From an uncultured Christensenellaceae bacterium (GTDB lineage Bacteria > Bacillota > Clostridia > Christensenellales > Pumilibacteraceae): a DNA stretch of 5,736 nt. The notes beneath the pieces were generated by a model. The model was given only the letters and a program-made list of their open reading frames with translations. It made no database searches and was not told where the DNA came from. Both the position numbers and the translations under genes were made by a program. The stretch spans positions 1 through 5,736 of the forward strand of contig CAJUQF010000117.1 in assembly GCA_910588315.1 (NCBI GenBank). The letters run 5' to 3'. This document shows, one piece after another, positions 1 through 5,114 of the stretch (position 1 is the stretch's first letter; the number at the start of each line of letters is the position of its first letter).

Positions 1-19
1 GGTTAAAGTATACGATCTG

Positions 20-59
20 AAAAAATCGGCGCAACGATAAATTTTATCGTTGCGCCGAT
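20..59 (-). terminator. Rho-independent terminator of the transporter-tautomerase unit
   Basis: A perfect 17-bp inverted repeat (25-41 pairing with 43-59, centred on 42) is followed, on the minus strand, by six T residues (25-20). The GC-rich base of the stem (ATCGGCGC/GCGCCGAT) next to the T run is the classic intrinsic terminator arrangement. It starts 10 bases after the tautomerase stop codon at 70-72, so it ends that minus-strand transcript. On the plus strand the hairpin is not followed by a T run, so termination is probably one-directional. Because the arms are complementary almost to the centre, a few central pairs must open to form the loop. Positions 1-19 to its left hold nothing recognisable. 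Confidence 0.93.
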
Positions 60-69
60 CGCTTATGCT

Positions 70-309
70 TTACAACAATATTTTCGGATCGTACTCCGGT
101 TTTTTAAACACGACGTCGTCGGGTTTATCGGCGATTTCCGTTTTAAATACGTCCTGCCATTGCTCGGCATCGTAATCCTCGATGGTGCAGGTGATCCAGT
201 GTTTGTCCGCACCGAGGTCGCGCGACAGTACTTCCACGAGATCGCGCGCGAGCTTTTCTTTTTGCGCCTGCGTTCTGCCGGCAAGCATTTTTACGGATAT
301 ATTAGGCAT
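70..309 (-). CDS. 4-oxalocrotonate tautomerase family protein, PptA-like
   Basis: A 79-residue protein beginning MPNISVKML. Removal of Met would expose the N-terminal proline that serves as the catalytic base in the 4-OT/tautomerase superfamily, which interconverts keto and enol forms of small acids. In mature numbering, Pro1 and Arg11 (in the AGRT motif) are present and Trp50 stands where 4-OT has Phe50. The position of 4-OT Arg39 appears to be Thr. The long C-terminus with QWQDVF, TEIA and KKPEY resembles E. coli PptA (about 77 residues) more than classic 62-residue 4-OT. The start at 309 is chosen over an in-frame upstream ATG at 348 because proline must follow the initiator Met and because AAAGGAG (326-320) lies 10 bases upstream. 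The start overlaps the end of the transporter gene by 8 bases, implying translational coupling. The substrate is unknown; family assignment is firm, PptA-like subgroup likely. Confidence 0.9.
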   Translation of the reverse strand: MPNISVKMLAGRTQAQKEKLARDLVEVLSRDLGADKHWITCTIEDYDAEQWQDVFKTEIADKPDDVVFKKPEYDPKILL

Positions 310-961
310 TTTCACAGTACTCCTTTCGTGTGTTTTCAAGCTTGTCATGTTTGCTTTTTTTAAACGGCGTCAACAGTCCGAGCTTTAACAATAGCGGGAT
401 CATGGCGATGGTAACGCCGATATTGATAGCCGCAACCGCGGGTTGCAAGACGCGGTAAGTTGCGAAGTATAGCCAAAACGACAACGTTTCGTACCACTTG
501 TACCAATAATACAGCGCGGCGGTATTTATGAGACACGTGCAGATCAGTGTGCAGGCAAGTCCCGACGCTACGAATTTTACGATATAGCTTTTTACCGGGG
601 TGTATTTGAATACGAGCGCGGCGATCACACCGTACAGGACGTTGCCGAGTATGAGCAGCGGGTTTATCGGTCCCATGGGGATGATAAGCGCGCCCAAAAC
701 GTCCGACGTAAAGCATACGGCGCCGCCGCCTACAGGTCCGAGCGTCGCGCCCGCGATAAGCCATATAACGTAAATAAGCGTTATCTTAAAGCTGGGCGTG
801 AGAGTGAGGAACTGACCTATAAACTTCATGATTATGGCGAGTGCGGCAAGCACCGCTGCGTAGGTCAGCCATTTGGTTGTTCCGAATTCGAGTTTTTGCG
901 AACGGACCTTATTCTTTTGTGTAATGTCCGGAGTCGCAATTTCCTGTTGATCGTTGATCAA
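302..961 (-). CDS. ECF transporter S component, FolT-like (probable vitamin uptake)
   Basis: A 219-residue membrane protein. After a hydrophilic N-terminus of about 30 residues come roughly six hydrophobic segments (about 31-50, 58-73, 76-95, 100-118, 126-150, 158-192) and a basic tail (KKSKHDK). The pattern KWLTYAAVLAALAII, then LIAGATLGPVGGG, then TSDVLG and NVLYGVIAAL is typical of substrate-binding S components of energy-coupling factor transporters, with the GP-x-GG and D-x-LG motifs around residues 75-90. The YRVLQPAVAAIN stretch (169-180) recalls the folate-type S components. S components bind a vitamin and need the shared EcfA/A'/T module, which is not in this window. Translation starts at a TTG codon: no in-frame ATG precedes residue 45, and AAGGAG lies 10 bases upstream. 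The gene ends inside the tautomerase start. ECF S component is likely; folate as substrate is an inference, and another vitamin or precursor is possible. Confidence 0.78.
   Translation of the reverse strand: MINDQQEIATPDITQKNKVRSQKLEFGTTKWLTYAAVLAALAIIMKFIGQFLTLTPSFKITLIYVIWLIAGATLGPVGGGAVCFTSDVLGALIIPMGPINPLLILGNVLYGVIAALVFKYTPVKSYIVKFVASGLACTLICTCLINTAALYYWYKWYETLSFWLYFATYRVLQPAVAAINIGVTIAMIPLLLKLGLLTPFKKSKHDKLENTRKEYCENA
320..326 (-). promoter_or_regulatory. Ribosome binding site that fixes the tautomerase start
   Basis: AAAGGAG on the minus strand ends 10 bases before the ATG at 309-307. It lies within the last codons of the transporter gene. It selects the MPNI start rather than the upstream in-frame ATG at 348, which would bury the catalytic proline. 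Confidence 0.85.
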
Positions 962-971
962 TGTCGGGCTT

Positions 972-977
972 CTCCTT
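972..977 (-). promoter_or_regulatory. Ribosome binding site supporting a TTG start
   Basis: AAGGAG on the minus strand, 10 bases before the TTG at 961-959. This site is the main argument that the transporter initiates at a non-ATG codon; without it the first Met in frame would be residue 45, inside the first membrane segment. Confidence 0.75.
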
Positions 978-1037
978 ATTAAAATATTTCGGAAGGCATA
1001 ATTTTCGGGAAATTCCCGTTACGCTCGTCCGAATAAA

Positions 1038-1066
1038 ATTATAGCATTATGTTTGAGCAATGTAAA
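1038..1066 (-). promoter_or_regulatory. Sigma-A-type promoter with extended -10 for the transporter gene
   Basis: On the minus strand, TTTACA (1066-1061), a 17-base spacer and a perfect TATAAT (1043-1038), with TG one base before the -10 hexamer (extended -10). Predicted transcription start near 1031, giving a leader of about 70 bases before the TTG start. The -35 element lies only 5 bases past the flippase stop codon, and no terminator is visible between the two genes. The transporter-tautomerase pair therefore has its own promoter but may also receive read-through from the flippase gene. Confidence 0.85.
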
Positions 1067-1071
1067 GTAAA

Positions 1072-2586
1072 TCAAGAGCGTACTTTGATTTTCTTTTTCG
1101 CAAACAGCTTGCGCCGCTTTTTCTTGCCGCGCGGCGAGATATTCACGTCGAATTCTATCGCGCCGAATATCACGGCGGCGAGCGCGGAGAAACTTACGCC
1201 GCCGATGCCGGCGATTATTATCGGCAATACATTACCCGGTATTATCGAGTATACGTAATCCGTAAACAGCCATGCGGGATACGCCGCGGCGAGACAAATA
1301 AACAAAGGTTTGAAAAACGTCAGTTTGAACCCCGTTCGGCGTTTTATATCTATAACGTCGAGTATGGACGAAAGAATGAGACTTGCGCCGAACGCGATCA
1401 TGAAAATATCCATATCGAATCTCGAATAGAACGAGAAACAAATGACGTACATGAAAACCGCGCCGATAAGATAGTTTATCAGAGATTTCTTTTCGAGATC
1501 GAGCGAGTTGAGCATGGATGACGCGATATTTTCGAACGACAGCGGCAACAGCAACCATGCGGATTTTTTCAGGAACACGCCCGCGTCGGTGTTGTTGTAT
1601 ATAAACGTGCCGAGCGGGTTACCGAGCGCGATATATGCCGGCAATATTATCGCCGCCACTACCACGGAGAAAGACAGCGCGGATTCGATCTGCCTGCACA
1701 TGCTTTTTTTGTCGCCGGCGGCGTACGCTTCGGACAGGGTGGGGATCATGACGAAGGCGAGCGAGCCGACGACCGTTATCGGCAGATACAGCAGCGGCAG
1801 CGCCATGCCGACGCACGAGCCGAATACGTACATCGACTGCTCCGAATTAAGCCCGCTCGTCATTAGCAAAAACGGCATCGCTATCGCTATTATGTAATTG
1901 TTTATGCTGGACGTGGTGCGTGACAGCGTTATCGGCAGGGACGTCGCGATTAGCGGTTTCAGCTGACCTTTGGGTCGGAAAAGTTTGTGTCCGCGCTTGC
2001 CGCAAAAATAGAACAGCGCGCAGGCGGCGGCGGATACGAGACACGCTATCGACATCGACAATGCTACGGCGTTCGTCTTGCTGTCGAAAACATGAAAAAG
2101 CACGACGCAGCACACTATGCGCGCGATCTGTTCGATAAGTTCGACTACGCTCACGGAAGTGAATCGCTTTTCGCCCCATAACACACCGCGGAAAGCCGAG
2201 TATACGCCGGAAAACACGAGCGCCGGAAGCATTATCACAACGAGCGTCATTGATGCCGAGTCGGCGAATAGCGCGCCGATCGGCTTGCGGAACACAAGAA
2301 CAACGGCGGACACGGATATCGCCGTTATCAGTTCGAAAATGAGCGCCGCCGAGCAGACTGCGCCGCTGTTTGTTTTGCCCGTCGCCGTCAGCTTGGATAC
2401 GACGAGCGGGATTCCGGAAGTCAGCAGCGTCATCAAAACGAAAAAGAACGACAGCGCAACCGAGTATATACCCATGCCGACGGCGCCTATCTCGCGGGAA
2501 AGATAGATTTTAAACAGAAAGCCGAGCGTACGTTCGGCAAACGTGAAGGCCGTGAGCGTCATGACCGCTTTTGTTATGGATCTCAT
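1072..2586 (-). CDS. MOP-superfamily flippase, SpoVB/MurJ-like polysaccharide biosynthesis protein
   Basis: A 504-residue polytopic membrane protein, close to the usual length of SpoVB-type proteins (about 520). The N-terminal LGFLFKIYLSREIGAVGMGI (residues 21-40) and following SGIPLVVSKL are hallmarks of the family. AFRGVLWGEKRFTSVSVVEL with downstream EQIARI (131-157) and PITVVGSLAFVMIPTLSEAY (269-288) also match. About 14 hydrophobic segments are spread along the chain. The family moves lipid-linked precursors (lipid II, polysaccharide or teichoic units) across the cytoplasmic membrane; SpoVB acts in spore cortex formation, but many non-sporulating Clostridia carry homologues. The C-terminus ends in a strongly basic tail (488-504, KKKRR and KKK runs), presumably cytosolic. 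An in-frame TAA lies 12 bases upstream of the ATG, so no earlier start is possible. There is no convincing ribosome binding site. No clear promoter either: TTTACA (2693-2688) and TAAAAT (2672-2667) are only 15 bases apart. Exact substrate unknown. Confidence 0.9.
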   Translation of the reverse strand: MRSITKAVMTLTAFTFAERTLGFLFKIYLSREIGAVGMGIYSVALSFFFVLMTLLTSGIPLVVSKLTATGKTNSGAVCSAALIFELITAISVSAVVLVFRKPIGALFADSASMTLVVIMLPALVFSGVYSAFRGVLWGEKRFTSVSVVELIEQIARIVCCVVLFHVFDSKTNAVALSMSIACLVSAAACALFYFCGKRGHKLFRPKGQLKPLIATSLPITLSRTTSSINNYIIAIAMPFLLMTSGLNSEQSMYVFGSCVGMALPLLYLPITVVGSLAFVMIPTLSEAYAAGDKKSMCRQIESALSFSVVVAAIILPAYIALGNPLGTFIYNNTDAGVFLKKSAWLLLPLSFENIASSMLNSLDLEKKSLINYLIGAVFMYVICFSFYSRFDMDIFMIAFGASLILSSILDVIDIKRRTGFKLTFFKPLFICLAAAYPAWLFTDYVYSIIPGNVLPIIIAGIGGVSFSALAAVIFGAIEFDVNISPRGKKKRRKLFAKKKIKVRS

Positions 2587-2659
2587 CCGTATATTTTATG
2601 CCGGGCGTATTCCTTAAATGATATGTGCCGCCATTAGGTAGCCTGTGTGCGCATAACTC

Positions 2660-2688
2660 TTGCAATATTTTATTCGGTGTGATATAAT
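2660..2688 (+). promoter_or_regulatory. Sigma-A-type promoter with extended -10 for the lipoprotein genes
   Basis: TTGCAA (2660-2665), a 17-base spacer and a perfect TATAAT (2683-2688), with TG one base before the -10 (extended -10). Predicted start of transcription near 2695, so the leader is about 29 bases long. It drives the 791-residue lipoprotein gene and probably the second lipoprotein gene 15 bases beyond it. Confidence 0.88.
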
Positions 2689-2693
2689 GTAAA

Positions 2694-2713
2694 ATACGAA
2701 AGTCTATTCGTAT
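2694..2713. promoter_or_regulatory. Perfect inverted repeat at the lipoprotein transcription start, operator-like
   Basis: ATACGAA (2694-2700) and TTCGTAT (2707-2713) form a perfect 7-bp inverted repeat with a 6-base spacer. It begins 5 bases after the -10 hexamer and spans the predicted transcription start. Its size and position fit an operator for a dimeric repressor. Alternatively the same bases may form a small hairpin at the 5' end of the mRNA. No regulator gene is in the window. Confidence 0.45.
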
Positions 2714-2723
2714 CCGTTTTCTT

Positions 2724-5099
2724 ATGAAAAAACACATCCGTAAAATTTCGATAGCTGTTGCGGCGATCATCGCAATAGCGATAGGCGCGCTCGTCGGTTG
2801 CGGCGGCGATGTTTCCGTGTCGCTTACTGCGGACAGTATAACGCTGTATGTGGGCGAAAGCAGGGATATTGCGCCGTATATCGTATTCGATCCGATGATG
2901 ACGGAAAACATCGATATATCGCTGCAAACGGATAGCGAATGTATAAACGTGTCCGGAACGAGGGTTACGGGTATGCAAACCGGTGAGGCGGAATTGCGCG
3001 TCAAGGTTCTCGATAAAACGTTAAAACTAAATGCGCAAGTGATACACCGTCCCGCAAGCATTGTGGAAGTACAGTGCGATTCGCTCGTACAGACGGTAAA
3101 GGTCGGCGATCCGGTCGAGCCGGTAATATTCACCGCCGTGACCGACGGTGCGGAAGAAGATATCGAGTGGACGGCGGCAGGGCAATCTTTTACAGGCGAT
3201 ACGTTCGAGTTTACTCCCGACGGCTACGGCGAGTTTGAGGTGTCGCTAAGATGCGGCGGGATAACGGGAGGTTTTACCGTAGGCGTTTACAGACCTACGA
3301 GCGTCGAAGTGCGATGCGATGGGGCGCTTGAACAAAGCGGGTCGTTTTCTTCCGTTGTTTTTACGGCAGTGGAGCGTATCGACACGCGAAATCCTCGATC
3401 GGTTTACGAGTGGCGCGTTAACGGCAAAACAGCGTCAAACAGTTCTGTGTTCGATTTTATGCCGACCGCCGAGGGCGAGTACGAGATCGGATTGTCGGTA
3501 AACGGCAAAGTCGTAAATACGGACGGCATGACCGTCAAAGCCGTAGGTATCAATTCGCCGAGCGCGCATTTGGAATACGATGATGCCGGCGGCGTGTTTG
3601 CGATACTCGATAACAACGCGGATATAGCGTTCGTTTCAGTCATTGCGCCGGACGGAGGCAGAGTGACGTTGGATTCGACCGACGCGCAACATTCGCACCT
3701 GTTCGAGCGCGGGCGCATTAAGCTAACGGAGTATATCGACCCGTTTTCGGATACGCCGGGAATGTATACGGTAATCATAGGCGGCGAGGGACGATGCGAG
3801 TTGAAATTCGAAAGTCTTTCCGAAACAGCCGAGCTTTACGCCGACAAGAAAGTGCTGTGCCGTAATTGCTTGATAACGAGTGCGCGCGACGCCGAGCTTT
3901 GGGTGCGTGAAAACTATGCGTGCGGCATAAAGAACTCGCCGTGTTTCGTTGCGACAGATATCGGTGAAGCGACGACCGCTATGCGCGATACCGCGGCCGA
4001 ACTCGGAATGGCGTGTAAAGTTTCGGAAAAGAACGGTATTGTTACAGTCGATTTCGGTGAATATACAAATGCGCCTACGATCGGCGAACGGTCGGATGCG
4101 TATATTCCGTACGTCGAGCTGCCGCATATAGAATACGTCGCGGAGCGCCGCCGTCCGACGGGATATGTGTTTATGTCGGATAGGTGCAAACGCAGCGTAT
4201 CGGTGAGTAATTCCGAACAGCTTTTATACGCCGTTCTCAACGGATACAAGCCGGAAGTCGAGCGCGGCAGCGTGGCGGCGCGTATATACAGACTTGCAAG
4301 AAATATCATGCAGAGTATTATCGGTTACGATTATTCCGATCGAGATAAAGCGCATGCCGTTTACGATTGGTTGCAATGGGCGACGGTGAATACTACGTCG
4401 GCGCCTAAAAAATCGAGCGATTATCTCGAAAGTGTTTTCGGAAGCACGCTTTTCGCTCAAGCCGAAGGCAGGCGCGCGTCGGTCACGAGTTTGGGCGCGG
4501 CTAAACTTTTCGCGTTTATGTGCGGCATAGAGGGTATACCTTGCGAAATAGTGCGCGGCGAAAACGCATATTATTATAACAGAGTCTCTCTTGACGGATC
4601 GTTATATAACGTCGACGTATACGGCGGAAAATCTGACGGCGGCACGTCGCACAGGGGACTGTTCTTGACCGATGCGTGTTTGGACGGCTTGCTCGGCGTT
4701 GACGGAACAGACGGCGGTGCATACGACGAATATACCGCATTTATGCAAAAATACACATATCATGGCGAATATTTCGATTATTATATAGAACAGACGGAAA
4801 TCGACTATCCGCATATCAAAGCGGCGGTTTATCACGCGCTCGACTCCGCCGTGACGGGTGATGTGGTTTTTCCGCTTATAGGCAGTACCGAGATGTATTA
4901 TATAAGCGCCGCCGGCGCGGAGTTTCGATTGGCGGACGGCGTAAACGCCGATAGCGTATCGAGCTTTATAGCGCGTGCCGCTAAAGAATATCTTTACGAA
5001 ACATACGAAATAAACTCCGCAAATATATCCGTGACGGTGAAATACGGGACGATAAGACTTTCCGTTCCTGTGCCTGCCGCGTCGGACGACGATGCGTAA
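2724..5099 (+). CDS. Large surface lipoprotein: BIG2 and PKD-like domains plus a degenerate transglutaminase-like domain
   Basis: A 791-residue lipoprotein. Residues 1-26 are a signal peptide (basic MKKHIRK, hydrophobic core, lipobox LVGC with Cys26), so it is exported and lipid-anchored. Residues about 30-107 form a BIG2-type Ig-like domain (SITLYVGES, then VTGMQTGEAEL). Residues about 111-190 and 191-274 are two related PKD/Ig-like repeats, and about 277-363 may be another beta-rich module. Residues about 380-450 form a small region of unknown type. From about 494 (SNSEQLLYAVLNGYKP, then YSDRDKAHAVYDWL) to about 652 lies a transglutaminase-like domain, followed by an unassigned C-terminal region with a Tyr-rich stretch (677-695). 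The catalytic Cys and His positions appear replaced by Ser589 and Tyr616, with Asp631 kept. The ATG at 2724 has no Shine-Dalgarno sequence, but the signal peptide starts exactly there. No enzymatic role is supported; adhesion, wall binding or scaffolding are possibilities. Confidence 0.9.
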   Translation: MKKHIRKISIAVAAIIAIAIGALVGCGGDVSVSLTADSITLYVGESRDIAPYIVFDPMMTENIDISLQTDSECINVSGTRVTGMQTGEAELRVKVLDKTLKLNAQVIHRPASIVEVQCDSLVQTVKVGDPVEPVIFTAVTDGAEEDIEWTAAGQSFTGDTFEFTPDGYGEFEVSLRCGGITGGFTVGVYRPTSVEVRCDGALEQSGSFSSVVFTAVERIDTRNPRSVYEWRVNGKTASNSSVFDFMPTAEGEYEIGLSVNGKVVNTDGMTVKAVGINSPSAHLEYDDAGGVFAILDNNADIAFVSVIAPDGGRVTLDSTDAQHSHLFERGRIKLTEYIDPFSDTPGMYTVIIGGEGRCELKFESLSETAELYADKKVLCRNCLITSARDAELWVRENYACGIKNSPCFVATDIGEATTAMRDTAAELGMACKVSEKNGIVTVDFGEYTNAPTIGERSDAYIPYVELPHIEYVAERRRPTGYVFMSDRCKRSVSVSNSEQLLYAVLNGYKPEVERGSVAARIYRLARNIMQSIIGYDYSDRDKAHAVYDWLQWATVNTTSAPKKSSDYLESVFGSTLFAQAEGRRASVTSLGAAKLFAFMCGIEGIPCEIVRGENAYYYNRVSLDGSLYNVDVYGGKSDGGTSHRGLFLTDACLDGLLGVDGTDGGAYDEYTAFMQKYTYHGEYFDYYIEQTEIDYPHIKAAVYHALDSAVTGDVVFPLIGSTEMYYISAAGAEFRLADGVNADSVSSFIARAAKEYLYETYEINSANISVTVKYGTIRLSVPVPAASDDDA
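4203..4679 (+). other. Transglutaminase-like domain lacking catalytic Cys and His (within the 791-residue lipoprotein)
   Basis: Residues about 494-652. The helical lead-in (SEQLLYAVLNGYKP; DRDKAHAVYDWL) and the core (SLGAAKLFAFMCGIEGIPC, then YYYNRVSLDGSLYNVD) follow the bacterial transglutaminase-like (PF01841-type) layout. There, a Cys-x-Gly motif lies about 15 residues before GIP, followed by a His-x-W-N-x-V motif and a Y-x-V-D motif. Spacing from GIP puts Ser589 (AGT, 4488-4490) at the Cys position, and Tyr616 (TAT, 4569-4571) at the His position. Asp631 is conserved. Domain call by motif reading, not by profile search. Confidence 0.7.
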
Positions 5100-5104
5100 A
5101 TACC

Positions 5105-5109
5105 GAGGT
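5105..5109 (+). promoter_or_regulatory. Ribosome binding site of the second lipoprotein gene
   Basis: GAGGT at 5105-5109, just ahead of the ATG at 5115, within the 15-base gap after the first lipoprotein's stop codon. It supports both the chosen start and co-transcription, and it contrasts with the first lipoprotein gene, which has no such site. Confidence 0.75.
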
Positions 5110-5114
5110 AAATT

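Noticed and set aside
310..348. Longer tautomerase starting at the ATG at 348
   Set aside because: It would add 13 residues before the catalytic proline and lies deeper in the transporter gene; the AAAGGAG site points to the start at 309.
962..1031. Known riboswitch classes (tetrahydrofolate, preQ1) upstream of the transporter gene
   Set aside because: The leader is too short for the common THF class, and the conserved loop sequences of the THF and preQ1 classes are not visible. Only generic complementary segments are seen.
1508..1897. A 129-codon plus-strand open frame inside the flippase gene
   Set aside because: Antisense to a well-supported membrane protein gene; no family resemblance.
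2667..2693. Minus-strand promoter TTTACA / TAAAAT for the flippase gene, interlocked with the lipoprotein promoter
   Set aside because: The spacer is 15 bases, shorter than sigma-A promoters tolerate well, so it is not listed as a feature; it remains the best weak candidate in the region.
2510..3133. A 207-codon open frame on the minus strand crossing the divergent region
   Set aside because: It overlaps the flippase start and the lipoprotein signal peptide and BIG2 region, has a Ser/Thr/Ile-rich composition typical of antisense reading, and shows no family motif. Both overlapped genes are clearly real.
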